53,983 bases of DNA from Paraburkholderia heleia NBRC 101817 (GTDB lineage: Bacteria > Pseudomonadota > Gammaproteobacteria > Burkholderiales > Burkholderiaceae): assembly GCF_000739775.1 (NCBI RefSeq), contig NZ_BBJH01000057.1, positions 1 through 53,983 on the forward strand, in the 5' to 3' direction. The notes beneath the pieces were generated by a model that ran no database searches, was not told the DNA's origin, and saw nothing but the letters and a program-made list of their open reading frames with translations. Position numbers and translations under genes: made by a program. Shown here in pieces: positions 36,125 to 47,888 of this stretch; position 1 is the stretch's first letter; every line of letters begins with the position of its first letter.

Positions 36125-37354
36125 TCACGAGATGATGCTCGGGTCCGGCAGACGCCGCGCGATTTCGGCGACGAGCGTCTGCGCGAGCGCCTGCTTGGCC
36201 GCGCGCGGCAGCGGCGTGCGGCCGCCCGCCTCGAACAGCACGACTTCATTGTCGTCCTGACCGAAGGTGAGCGGGCCGAGATTGCCGATCAGCAGCGGCA
36301 CCTTCTTGCGCGCGCGCTTTTCTTCGCCGTGCACGTCGAGGTTGCCGCTTTCGGCGGCGAAGCCCACGCAGTACGGCGGGTTCGGCAATGCCGCCACCGA
36401 GGCGAGGATGTCCGGGTTCTCGACGAACGTGAACGTCGGCATACGGTGCTCGGCGGTTTTCTTGATCTTGTGCTCGGCGACATGATCGACGCGCCAGTCG
36501 GCCACGGCCGCCACACCGATGAAGACATCGGCGTCGGTCGCGGCGCGCATGACCGCGTCGTACATCTGCCGGGCGGTCTGGACGTCTTCGCGATACACGC
36601 CCCACGGCGTTTGCAGCGCGACGGGACCCGCGACCAGATGCACCTCGGCGCCGGCCTGCTGCGCGGCGCGCGCGAGCGCGAAGCCCATCTTGCCGCTCGA
36701 GCGGTTGGTGATGCCGCGCACGGGATCGAGCGGCTCGAAGGTCGGGCCGGCGGTGATCAGGAGCTTGCGGCCCGCGAGTACCTTCGGCGCGAAGAACGAG
36801 ACGATCGCCTCGTACACGGCCTCCGGTTCGAGCATGCGCCCGTCGCCGATCTCGCCGCACGCCTGCGGGCCGGAATCGGGACCGAGTGTTTCGATGCCGT
36901 CCGCGCGCAGTTGCGCGACGTTGCGCTGCGTGGCCGGGTTTTGCCACATTTGCCGGTTCATTGCGGGCACGACGAGGAGCGGACAGTCGCGCGCCACGCA
37001 CAGCGTGGCGAGCAGGTCGTCGGCGAAACCGTGGGCGAGTCTGGCGAGGAAGTCGGTCGAGGCGGGTGCGACGACAATGGCGTCGGCCTCGCGCGAGAGA
37101 TCGATGTGCGCCATGTTGTTGGGCACGCGGCCGTCCCACTGGCTCGTGTAGACGGGGCGGCCCGAGAGCGCCTGCATGGTGACCGGCGTGATGAACTGCG
37201 TGGCCGCCTCGGTCATCACGACTTGCACGGTCGCGCCGGCCTTGGTCAAGAGGCGCGTGAGCTCGGCGATCTTGTAGCAGGCGATGCCGCCCGTCATGCC
37301 GAGCACGAGGTGGCGGCCGGCCAGTTCGCCTGGGTTTGCAGCGGACGTGTTCAA
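36125..37354 (-). CDS. coaBC: Bifunctional phosphopantothenoylcysteine decarboxylase / phosphopantothenate-cysteine ligase
   Basis: The 409-residue protein has an N-terminal flavoprotein CoaC domain (GMTGGIACYKIAELTRLL; active-site His in NMAHIDL; PAMNRQMWQNPATQRN; Cys in GPQACGEIGDGRM). A C-terminal CoaB domain follows (TAGPTFEPLDPVRGITNRSS, GKMGFALA). It makes 4'-phosphopantetheine for coenzyme A. The start is TTG at 37354 with AGGAG 8 bases upstream; no nearby ATG fits. It is 33 bases downstream of lspA. Confidence 0.95.
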   Translation of the reverse strand: MNTSAANPGELAGRHLVLGMTGGIACYKIAELTRLLTKAGATVQVVMTEAATQFITPVTMQALSGRPVYTSQWDGRVPNNMAHIDLSREADAIVVAPASTDFLARLAHGFADDLLATLCVARDCPLLVVPAMNRQMWQNPATQRNVAQLRADGIETLGPDSGPQACGEIGDGRMLEPEAVYEAIVSFFAPKVLAGRKLLITAGPTFEPLDPVRGITNRSSGKMGFALARAAQQAGAEVHLVAGPVALQTPWGVYREDVQTARQMYDAVMRAATDADVFIGVAAVADWRVDHVAEHKIKKTAEHRMPTFTFVENPDILASVAALPNPPYCVGFAAESGNLDVHGEEKRARKKVPLLIGNLGPLTFGQDDNEVVLFEAGGRTPLPRAAKQALAQTLVAEIARRLPDPSIIS

Positions 37355-37387
37355 GTCACAGCTCCTATAACCGTGCAGCCCGCAGAC

Positions 37388-37902
37388 TCAGCGCGCGCCG
37401 CGCACGCGCCGCAATTCGTCGAACACCAGCAGCACCGCGCCGATGGTGATCGCGCTATCGGCGAGGTTGAACGCCGGCCAGTGCCAGCCGCCCACGTGGA
37501 AGTCGAGAAAGTCGATCACGTGGCCGTACAGCAGGCGGTCGATCACATTGCCGAGCGCGCCGCCCATGATGAGCGCGAGCGCCGTGCAAAAGAGCTTCTG
37601 CGTAGCGTGGCGCTTGAGCAAATAGCAGATCACGAGCGCCGCCACCACGCCGAGCGCCGTGAACGCCCAGCGCTGCCAGCCGCCTGCGGCCGACAGGAAG
37701 CTGAACGCCGCCCCCTTGTTGTAGACCAGGACGAGGTTGAAGAACGGCGTGATCACGCGGCCTTCGCCGTAGCTGAACACCTTGTTGATGGCGATTTTCG
37801 TCAGCTGATCGGCGAGGATCACGATCAGCGCGACTCCCAGCCACGGCGCGAGCGTGCCGCCCGCGCCATTCGACCTGGACTGCTTCGTCAGCGTCTTTGC
37901 CA

Positions 37903-37903
<1 letters not shown>
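37388..37903 (-). CDS. lspA: Lipoprotein signal peptidase
   Basis: This 171-residue inner-membrane aspartyl protease has four membrane segments. The catalytic Asp residues are in GALGNVIDRLLYGHVIDFLD and FNLADSAITIG. It cleaves signal peptides of prolipoproteins. Its ATG overlaps the last base of the ileS stop (TAATG), the usual ileS-lspA arrangement, so expression is coupled. Confidence 0.96.
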
Positions 37904-40752
<2,849 letters not shown>

Positions 40753-40894
40753 GGTGAGATCACGTGGAATTCGGGGGGATGCATGGCGTCAGCGTTGCGG
40801 CCGATGCCGCGCAACCGTCGCCGCGGGCGCTGCATGCCGTGCCTTGTGCACGCGGCGCCTGGGGGGCGGGCAGCCCGCGCATGCGGGCCGCGGG

Positions 40895-41890
40895 TCACCT
40901 AATTCGGTCGGTGGCCGAGGTGGCGAAGCCGGTGGATGCGCCGCCCGCCACGTCTGCGCCCGCTGCGGCGAACCACGCGCGGGTGTTCGCCACGTCGCGC
41001 GCGATCGCGGCGGTGAGCGTTTCGAGGTCGGGAAACTTCTCCTCGTCACGCAGCTTCTTGAGAAACTCGACGCGCACGAGCTTGCCGTAGGCGTCGCCGT
41101 GCCAGTCGAGCAGATGCACTTCGAGCAGCACGCGGCCCGAGTCGTCCACGGTGGGGCGCAGGCCGAGGCTCGCGACGCCAGGCAACGGATGATCGGCAAT
41201 GCCATGCACCATCACGACGAAGATCCCCTTGAGCGCCGGCCGCTTGTGGCCGATCAGCAGGTTCATCGTGGGAAAGCCCAGGTCGCGCCCGAGCTTCAGG
41301 CCGTGCGTGACGTGCGCGCTGATGTGATAGCCGCGGCCAAGCGAGGCGCGCGCGGCGTCGAGGTCGCCCGCGTGCAGCTGGGCGCGCACGGCGGAGCTGG
41401 AAATGCGCACGCCCGAAGGGTCGGCCACGGTCGCCATCTGCTCGACTTCGAAGCCGTGCTGCGCGCCCGCGGCCTGCAGCGACGCGAAGTCGCCTGCGCG
41501 CTTCGCGCCGTAGCGGAAGTCGTCGCCGATCATCATCCAGCGCGCGTGCAGCCCGCCCACGATGATGCGCTCGACGAACGCCTCGGGCGACTGGCTCGCG
41601 AACGTGTGGTTGAAATGCTCGACCACGACGCGGTCCACGCCGTTCTCGCGCAGCGCTTCGAGCTTGTCGCGCAGCATGGCGATGCGCGGCGGCGCGCTGG
41701 CCGGGTTGAAGAACTCGCGCGGATGCGGCTCGAAGGTCATCACGCAGACGGGCAGGCCGCGCGCGTCGGCTGCCGCGCGCACGCGCGCGAGCAATGCCTG
41801 ATGCCCGCGGTGGACACCGTCGAAATTGCCGATGGTCAGCGCGCAGGGCGCGCGGCTTTCGGCATTGGGAAGACCGCGGAAGACTCTCAC
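40895..41890 (-). CDS. ribF: Bifunctional riboflavin kinase / FAD synthetase
   Basis: The 331-residue enzyme has an N-terminal FAD synthetase domain (LTIGNFDGVHRGHQALLARV) and a C-terminal riboflavin kinase domain (GRGYHISAHVTHGLKLGRDL, then GFPTMNL). It makes FMN and FAD. The start is GTG at 41890. It heads the minus-strand run ribF-ileS-lspA-coaBC-LLM-dut, which is a common order for the first three genes. No FMN riboswitch is visible upstream. It is divergent from purN. Confidence 0.95.
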   Translation of the reverse strand: MRVFRGLPNAESRAPCALTIGNFDGVHRGHQALLARVRAAADARGLPVCVMTFEPHPREFFNPASAPPRIAMLRDKLEALRENGVDRVVVEHFNHTFASQSPEAFVERIIVGGLHARWMMIGDDFRYGAKRAGDFASLQAAGAQHGFEVEQMATVADPSGVRISSSAVRAQLHAGDLDAARASLGRGYHISAHVTHGLKLGRDLGFPTMNLLIGHKRPALKGIFVVMVHGIADHPLPGVASLGLRPTVDDSGRVLLEVHLLDWHGDAYGKLVRVEFLKKLRDEEKFPDLETLTAAIARDVANTRAWFAAAGADVAGGASTGFATSATDRIR

Positions 41891-42039
41891 GATAGCGGAA
41901 CCTGGTGGAACCTCGAAAAGCGCGCTGGCGCAGCACGCGTGCTAATGATCGACTGCTGACCTGGCCGCTCGCGGCCCAAGGACCGCGACGAAACAGAAGA
42001 TTATAAACGCACGAGGCGACGATCGCCGCCGCACGAGCG

Positions 42040-42072
42040 TTGAGCAGGTCCCCCGATGATAAAATCCGCGGA
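42040..42072 (+). promoter_or_regulatory. purN promoter with extended -10, predicted to start at the purN ATG
   Basis: TGATAAAAT (42057-42065) is an extended -10 (TG, one base, TAAAAT). It ends 6 bases before the ATG at 42072, so transcription should begin at the start codon. A weak TTGAGC (42040-42045) lies 14 bases upstream, too close to act as a standard -35. No Shine-Dalgarno is present. Confidence 0.55.
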
Positions 42073-42731
42073 TGAAAAATCTCGTCATCCTGATTTCGGG
42101 GCGGGGCAGCAACATGGAAGCCATCGTGCGCGCTTGCGCGCAGGAAGCCTGGGGGGCGCGTATCGCCGCCGTGATTGCCAACCGTCCTGACGCTGCGGGC
42201 CTCGCATTCGCGGCTTCGAACGGCATTGCCACGGCGGTCGTCGATCACCGCCAGTTTCCCGATCGCGCCAGCTTCGACGCGGCGCTCGCTCACGTCATCG
42301 ACGGCTACGCGCCGGACCTCGTCATACTGGCGGGCTTCATGCGCGTGCTGACCGAATCCTTCGTCGGCCATTATTCGGGTCGGATGCTCAATATCCACCC
42401 CTCGCTGCTGCCGATGTTTCCGGGCCTCAAAACGCATCAGCAGGCGCTCGACGCCGGTTGCCGCGTGCACGGCGCGACGGTGCATTTCGTCACGCCTACG
42501 CTCGATCATGGTCCGATCGTCGCGCAGTCGGCGGTTCCGGTGCGCACGGGCGACGACGCCGCGGCGCTCGCCGCGCGCGTGCTCAAGACCGAACATGTAA
42601 TGTATCCGCGCGCGGTGCGCTGGTTCGTCGAAGGGCGTCTCGCGCTCGACGGCGAACGCGTGACGCTCACGCCGGCCGAGCCTCAGTGGCTCTTCTTTGA
42701 CGACTCGCAAGCCGCCGGGGAGGGCGCATGA
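42072..42731 (+). CDS. purN: Phosphoribosylglycinamide formyltransferase
   Basis: The 219-residue enzyme has the GART signatures LISGRGSNMEAIV at the N-terminus, MLNIHPSLLPMFPGLKTH, and HFVTPTLDHGPIV with the catalytic Asp. It adds the formyl group in step 3 of purine synthesis using 10-formyl-THF. There is no ribosome binding site before the ATG and the promoter abuts it, consistent with leaderless translation. Its stop overlaps the next gene's ATG (ATGA). Confidence 0.96.
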   Translation: MKNLVILISGRGSNMEAIVRACAQEAWGARIAAVIANRPDAAGLAFAASNGIATAVVDHRQFPDRASFDAALAHVIDGYAPDLVILAGFMRVLTESFVGHYSGRMLNIHPSLLPMFPGLKTHQQALDAGCRVHGATVHFVTPTLDHGPIVAQSAVPVRTGDDAAALAARVLKTEHVMYPRAVRWFVEGRLALDGERVTLTPAEPQWLFFDDSQAAGEGA

Positions 42732-44119
42732 GACTGCATGGTTTTCTGATTGGACAGACCGAAACGTTGCTCGCCGACGTCCTCAAATTCACGGGACCGG
42801 CCGATGCCGTGACGAGCCGCTTCTTCCGCGAGCATCCGAAGCTCGGCCACGCCGAGCGCGGGGTGATCGCCGAAGCCGTGTTCGCGGTGCTGCGCCGGCG
42901 CATGGAGTTCGCCCATCTGGCCGAAAGCGGCACGGGCAGCCCGACGCGCCGTCTCACGCTGCTCGGCCTCATGGCGACGGCGGGCCGTTCGGCGATCCGT
43001 CCGTTCGTGTCGGACGCCGAGGCGACCTGGCTCGAGCACGTCGCGAAGATCGACCCGGCGAGCCTGCCGCAGCGCGTGCAGCTGAATTTGCCGGAGTGGA
43101 TCGTCAAGGCGCTGGAAACGCGCTTTGAGCCCGCCGAACTGGCGCAGCTGGCCGCCGCGCTCAACTATCCGGCGCCTTTGGATTTACGTGCCAATCCCGT
43201 CAAGGCGAATCGCGACGAGCTGATCCGCTCGCTGTCCGAGTCGGGTATCGAAGGCGGCGAAACGCCGTTTGCGCCGTTCGGCGTGCGCGTGACCGGCAAG
43301 CCCGCGCTCGCGAAACTCGACGCATTCAAGAATGGCTGGTTCGAGGTGCAGGACGAGGGCAGCCAGCTGCTGTGCACGCTGCTCGCGCCGCGCCGCGGCG
43401 AGATGGTGGTGGACTTCTGCGCGGGCGCGGGCGGCAAGACGCTGGCGCTCGGCGCGATGATGCGCTCGACCGGCCGGCTCTACGCCTTCGACGTGTCCGA
43501 CCGGCGCCTCGCCAAGCTCAAGCCGCGCCTCGCGCGCAGCGGTCTTTCGAACGTCAATCCCGTGCTGATCGACAGCGAGCACGACGCCAAGATCAAGCGG
43601 CTGATCGGCAAGATCGATCGCGTGCTCGTGGATGCGCCGTGCTCGGGCCTCGGCACGCTGCGCCGCAACCCCGACCTCAAGTGGCGCCAGACGCCCGAGT
43701 CGGTGGCCGAGCTCGCGCCCAAGCAGCTTTCGATCCTCACGAGCGCGGCGCGCCTGCTCAAGCGCGGCGGCCGTCTCGTCTACGCGACCTGCAGCATTCT
43801 CGAAGCCGAGAACGAAGCGGTCGTGAAGCAGTTCCTCGAGGCGCATCCCGAATTCGTGCTGGTGAGCGCGCGCGACGTGCTGGCCGAGCAGCGCGTGGGC
43901 CTCGACACGGGCGACTACCTCTCGCTGTGGCCGCATCGCCACGCCACCGACGGCTTCTTTGCTGCCGTGCTGGAGCGTCGCGGCGAGGCCAGGCCCGGAA
44001 CGAAGGCAGCGGGCGCGCAGACCACGCCTGAAGAGGCCGCAGCGGAGCAAGAGGCGTCGGAGGCGATCGCGAAGGCGCAGGAAAGCGAAGCCGCCGAGCC
44101 GGACGCCGCGCTGGAGTAA
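42728..44119 (+). CDS. rsmB: RsmB/NOP2/Sun-family RNA (cytosine-5) methyltransferase
   Basis: The 463-residue protein has an SAM-binding core (VVDFCAGAGGKTLALGAMM), the catalytic DAPCSGLGTLRRNPDLKW and a second Cys in YATCSI. The helical N-terminal region resembles the NusB-like part of RsmB, which methylates C967 of 16S rRNA, so the paralogue is likely but not certain. The C-terminus has an Ala/Glu-rich tail (EEAAAEQEASEAIAKAQESE) that is probably disordered. GGGGAGG inside purN serves as its ribosome binding site. Confidence 0.88.
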   Translation: MRLHGFLIGQTETLLADVLKFTGPADAVTSRFFREHPKLGHAERGVIAEAVFAVLRRRMEFAHLAESGTGSPTRRLTLLGLMATAGRSAIRPFVSDAEATWLEHVAKIDPASLPQRVQLNLPEWIVKALETRFEPAELAQLAAALNYPAPLDLRANPVKANRDELIRSLSESGIEGGETPFAPFGVRVTGKPALAKLDAFKNGWFEVQDEGSQLLCTLLAPRRGEMVVDFCAGAGGKTLALGAMMRSTGRLYAFDVSDRRLAKLKPRLARSGLSNVNPVLIDSEHDAKIKRLIGKIDRVLVDAPCSGLGTLRRNPDLKWRQTPESVAELAPKQLSILTSAARLLKRGGRLVYATCSILEAENEAVVKQFLEAHPEFVLVSARDVLAEQRVGLDTGDYLSLWPHRHATDGFFAAVLERRGEARPGTKAAGAQTTPEEAAAEQEASEAIAKAQESEAAEPDAALE

Positions 44120-44398
44120 GACCCGCGGCGGGTGCGGGAATTGCGGGCCGGTATGGTCGCGGTGAAAGACTAGATGGGGCCGGATATCATGGAAAGGGCC
44201 AGTCGGGGTGCGGCAAAGCGCCTCGAAATGCCCTTCAGACGTTGACGCCGTCACCATTAAAGAAAAAAATCTCCCTTTGTTACAAACACTTGGAGCGGTT
44301 CTAGTAGAATGCCGTCCAACCGCATCTCGTCGCTTTCACTTTCTTGACACTGGCGCCTGGCTGAAAGGCTGACGCGCTTCGCTTCACAGGTAAATGCC

Positions 44399-45595
44399 TT
44401 GTTGAACTCCTTGCTTGATTTCCTCGCCCACGGGGTGCTCCATTTCTCGTGGTGGCAGATCGTGCTGTTCGCGGCGGTGGTCACCCACATCACGATCATC
44501 GGCGTGACGGTGTACCTGCACCGCTGCCAGGCGCACCGCGCGCTGGATCTGCATCCCATCGCGAGCCACTTCTTCCGTTTCTGGCTGTGGATGACCACGG
44601 GCATGCTCACGGGCCAGTGGGCCGCAATCCACCGCAAGCACCACGCCAAGTGCGAAACGGAGGAAGATCCGCACAGCCCGCAAACGCGCGGCATCTGGAA
44701 GGTGCTGCTCGAAGGCGCCGAGCTCTATCGCGCCGAAGCGAAGAACGAAGAAACGCTGCGCCGTTTCAGCCACGGCACGCCCAACGACTGGATGGAGCGC
44801 AACGTCTATACGCGCTACCCCATTCTCGGCGTGAGCATCATGATGGTGATCGACGTCGCGCTGTTCGGCGCAGTCGGCCTCACCGTGTGGGCCGTGCAGA
44901 TGGCGTGGATTCCGTTCTGGGCGGCCGGTGTCGTGAACGGCCTCGGGCACTTCTGGGGCTACCGCAACTTCAATTCGTCCGACGCGAGCACGAACCTTCT
45001 GCCGATCGGCATCATCATCGGCGGCGAGGAACTGCACAACAACCACCACACGTTTGCGACTTCCGCGAAGCTCTCGAACAAGTGGTACGAGTTCGACATC
45101 GGCTGGATGTACATCCGCATGATGCAGGCGGTCGGTCTTGCCAAGGTGAAGAAGGTCGCGCCCACGCCGCGCCTCACCAAGGGCAAGCTGGTGCCCGACC
45201 ACGAAACGCTGCAGGCCGTGCTGTCCAACCGCTACGAAGTGATGGCGCGTTACGCCAAGGCCGTGAAGCAGGCTTACCGTCAGGAGCTCGCGCACCTCAA
45301 GGAAGTGGGCGAGCGCGAGAAGTACAAGGTCATGCGCGGCGCGCGCAAGTGGTTCGACAAGGAAGAAGCCAGCCTGAACGAGCCGCAGAAGCGCCAGCTT
45401 CCGCAAATTTTCGCGAACAGCCAGAAGCTGCGCACGTACATCGAACTGCGCAACGAGCTCGCCGCAATCTGGGAGCGTTCGAGCGCCTCGCGCGAACAAC
45501 TGCTCGCGCAGCTCCAGGATTGGTGCCATCGCGCTGAACAAAGCGGCATCAAGGCGCTGCAGGAATTCGCGTCGCGCCTGCGCCGTTACGCGTGA
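44399..45595 (+). CDS. Membrane fatty-acid desaturase (acyl-CoA delta-9 type)
   Basis: This 398-residue integral membrane di-iron enzyme has three His boxes: HRCQAHRA, IHRKHHAKCE and EELHNNHHTF. Four membrane segments are predicted in the first 200 residues, then a long C-terminal helical, charged extension of about 130 residues. It introduces a double bond into acyl chains, supporting membrane fluidity. The start appears to be TTG at 44399 with AGG 8 bases upstream; the nearby ATG at 44394 is out of frame and meets a stop at once. It is monocistronic with a terminator. Confidence 0.93.
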   Translation: MLNSLLDFLAHGVLHFSWWQIVLFAAVVTHITIIGVTVYLHRCQAHRALDLHPIASHFFRFWLWMTTGMLTGQWAAIHRKHHAKCETEEDPHSPQTRGIWKVLLEGAELYRAEAKNEETLRRFSHGTPNDWMERNVYTRYPILGVSIMMVIDVALFGAVGLTVWAVQMAWIPFWAAGVVNGLGHFWGYRNFNSSDASTNLLPIGIIIGGEELHNNHHTFATSAKLSNKWYEFDIGWMYIRMMQAVGLAKVKKVAPTPRLTKGKLVPDHETLQAVLSNRYEVMARYAKAVKQAYRQELAHLKEVGEREKYKVMRGARKWFDKEEASLNEPQKRQLPQIFANSQKLRTYIELRNELAAIWERSSASREQLLAQLQDWCHRAEQSGIKALQEFASRLRRYA

Positions 45596-45663
45596 TCGGT
45601 TCGACCGGATTTTGGCCCCGCGGTGGGGCGCAGGAAAATCCTTTAGAATGACGAGACGTCACA

Positions 45664-45693
45664 AAACCCCGCGCTGGCGGGGTTTTTCTTTTT
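45664..45693 (+). terminator. Rho-independent terminator of the desaturase gene
   Basis: CCCCGC (45667-45672) and GCGGGG (45677-45682) form a stem with a GCTG loop, followed by TTTTTCTTTTT. Confidence 0.9.
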
Positions 45694-45758
45694 GGGCCGC
45701 GAAAAAGCCGGAGTCCCCACAATGGCTTCAATGGCGCGGCGATCGGTAGGGGCAGGAG

Positions 45759-46892
45759 ATGATGAGTCAGGCGATCAGGAAGGTCGAATATGATCGGCCG
45801 CAGGGTGCCGTCTGCAGCGTTGGACAGGCTTGGGCGCGCGTGCCCGATGCGCCGTCCGCGGCAGAGCGCGTGGCATTGAAGGAGCGGATTCGTGCGTTGC
45901 TCAAGCGCGAGAAGGCGGTGCTTGTCGCGCACTATTACGTGGATCCTGAATTGCAGGAGCTCGCCGACGAAACCGGCGGCTGCGTGGCCGATTCCCTCGA
46001 GATGGCGCGCTTCGGCCGCGACCACGAGGCCCAGACGCTCGTCGTGGCGGGCGTGCGCTTCATGGGTGAGACCGCGAAGATTCTGAGTCCGAACAAGCGC
46101 ATTCTCATGCCCGATCTCGACGCGACCTGCTCGCTCGATCTCGGTTGCCCCATCGACGAATTCTCGGCGTTTTGCGACGAGCATCCGGACCGCACCGTGG
46201 TCGTCTACGCGAACACGAGCGCGGCCGTGAAGGCGCGCGCGGACTGGATGGTCACGTCGTCCATCGGTCTCGAGATCGTCGCCGACCTGCACGCGAAAGG
46301 CGAAAAGATTCTATGGGCGCCGGACCGGCACCTGGGCAGTTACATCCAGAAGAAGACCGGCGCGGACATGCTGCTGTGGCAAGGCTCCTGCCTCGTGCAC
46401 GACGAGTTCAAGGGCATCGAGCTCGACCTGCTGCGCGCCGAATATCCGGACGCCAAAATTCTCGTCCACCCCGAATCGCCCGAGAGCGTGGTCGCGCTCG
46501 CGGACGTGGTCGGCTCGACCACGCAGCTGATCGACGCCGCCGTGAAGCTCGACGCGCAACGCTTCATCGTCGCGACCGATCTCGGCATTCTGCACAAGAT
46601 GCGCCTCGCGGCACCGGGCAAGACCTTCATCGAAGCGCCCACGGCCGGCAACAGCGCCACCTGCAAGAGCTGCGCGCACTGCCCGTGGATGGCCATGAAC
46701 GGTCTGGCGAATCTCGTCGACGTGCTGGAGCGCGGTCACAACGAGATTCACGTCGACAGCGCGATCGGTGAGCGCGCGCGCCTGCCGATCGATCGCATGC
46801 TGGCGTTCGCGGCCGAGCACAAGCGCCGCGTGCAGGCGAGCGGCGACCTCGCGCGCGACACCGCGCTGTTCTCGCAAGTGGGGGCGGCGTAA
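45759..46892 (+). CDS. nadA: Quinolinate synthase
   Basis: The 377-residue enzyme makes quinolinate from iminoaspartate and DHAP. The 4Fe-4S ligands are visible in DLDATCSLDLGCP, WQGSCLVHDEF and SATCKSCAHCPWMAMNGL. YYVDPELQELADETGG is the conserved N-terminal segment. Starts at 45759 and 45762 are both ATG. GGCAGGAG lies just upstream. Its TAA abuts the nadC ATG (TAAATG), so the two are coupled. Confidence 0.96.
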   Translation: MMSQAIRKVEYDRPQGAVCSVGQAWARVPDAPSAAERVALKERIRALLKREKAVLVAHYYVDPELQELADETGGCVADSLEMARFGRDHEAQTLVVAGVRFMGETAKILSPNKRILMPDLDATCSLDLGCPIDEFSAFCDEHPDRTVVVYANTSAAVKARADWMVTSSIGLEIVADLHAKGEKILWAPDRHLGSYIQKKTGADMLLWQGSCLVHDEFKGIELDLLRAEYPDAKILVHPESPESVVALADVVGSTTQLIDAAVKLDAQRFIVATDLGILHKMRLAAPGKTFIEAPTAGNSATCKSCAHCPWMAMNGLANLVDVLERGHNEIHVDSAIGERARLPIDRMLAFAAEHKRRVQASGDLARDTALFSQVGAA

Positions 46893-47792
46893 ATGGGCGC
46901 ACTCGAATTGCTCGCAGTCGATGCCGTTGCACCGGTGCTCGATGAAGTGCGCTCGCAGTACGGCGCGGCGTTCGACGCGGCGATCGCACGCAACGTGGCC
47001 GATGCGCTCGCGGAAGACGTGGGAACGGGCGACCAGACCGGCCGTCTCGTCCCCGCCGATGAAATGCGCGACGCGCGCATCATCGTGCGAGAAGACGCGG
47101 TACTATGCGGCGTGCTCTGGTTCGACGGCGTGGTGAAGCAGGTCGATCCGCGCATCGACGTGCGTTGGCATTATCGCGAGGGCGAGCGCATGGCCGCCGG
47201 CACGACCGTCTGCTCGCTGCGCGGTCCGGCGCGCTCGCTGCTCACGGCCGAGCGCAACGCGATGAACTTCCTGCAGTTGCTTTCGGGCGTGGCAAGCGTG
47301 ACGCGCCGCTACGTCGACATGATCGCGCACACCCGCGCGCGCATTCTCGACACGCGCAAGACGCTGCCCGGCTTGCGCCTCGCGCAGAAGTACGCAGTGC
47401 GCGTGGGCGGCGGTGCAAACCAGCGTCTCGCGCTTTACGACGGCATCCTGATCAAGGAAAACCACATTGCTGCGGCAGGCGGCGTGGGTGCGGCGATGGA
47501 CGCTGCGCTCGCTCTCGATGCGGGCGTGCCGATCCAGATCGAGGTCGAGACGCTCGAGCAGCTCGAAACGGCGCTCGCGCGCGGCGCGAAGTCGGTCCTG
47601 CTCGACAACTTCTCGTTCGACATGATGCGCGCCGCGGTGAAGCTCACGGCGGGGCGTGCGGTGCTCGAAGTCTCGGGTGGCGTGAATTTCGACACGGTAC
47701 GCACGATCGCGGAAACGGGCGTGGACCGCGTATCGATTGGCGCGCTGACGAAGGACGTGCGCGCGACCGACTTCTCGATGCGCATCGTCTGA
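46893..47792 (+). CDS. nadC: Nicotinate-nucleotide pyrophosphorylase (carboxylating)
   Basis: The 299-residue type II phosphoribosyltransferase has DTRKTLPGLRLAQKYAVRVG followed by GGANQRLALYDGILIKENH, EVETLEQLETAL and a C-terminal SGGVNFDTVRTIAETGVDRV. It converts quinolinate and PRPP to nicotinate mononucleotide. It follows nadA with no gap and is convergent with nadB; all three steps of de novo NAD from aspartate are in this cluster. Confidence 0.96.
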   Translation: MGALELLAVDAVAPVLDEVRSQYGAAFDAAIARNVADALAEDVGTGDQTGRLVPADEMRDARIIVREDAVLCGVLWFDGVVKQVDPRIDVRWHYREGERMAAGTTVCSLRGPARSLLTAERNAMNFLQLLSGVASVTRRYVDMIAHTRARILDTRKTLPGLRLAQKYAVRVGGGANQRLALYDGILIKENHIAAAGGVGAAMDAALALDAGVPIQIEVETLEQLETALARGAKSVLLDNFSFDMMRAAVKLTAGRAVLEVSGGVNFDTVRTIAETGVDRVSIGALTKDVRATDFSMRIV

Positions 47793-47827
47793 AGCCCCGC
47801 AAGTTCGCTGAACTGAACCAGAACGAA

Positions 47828-47863
47828 AAAGGCCGCCTCGCGATTGAGGCGGCCTTTGTTCTT
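47828..47863. terminator. Bidirectional terminator between nadC and nadB
   Basis: GGCCGCCTC (47831-47839) and GAGGCGGCC (47846-47854) form a perfect 9-bp stem with a T-rich tail on the right and an A-run on the left, serving both convergent genes. Confidence 0.9.
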
Positions 47864-47888
47864 TTGTGACGTCCAGGGTTCGCCGGAC

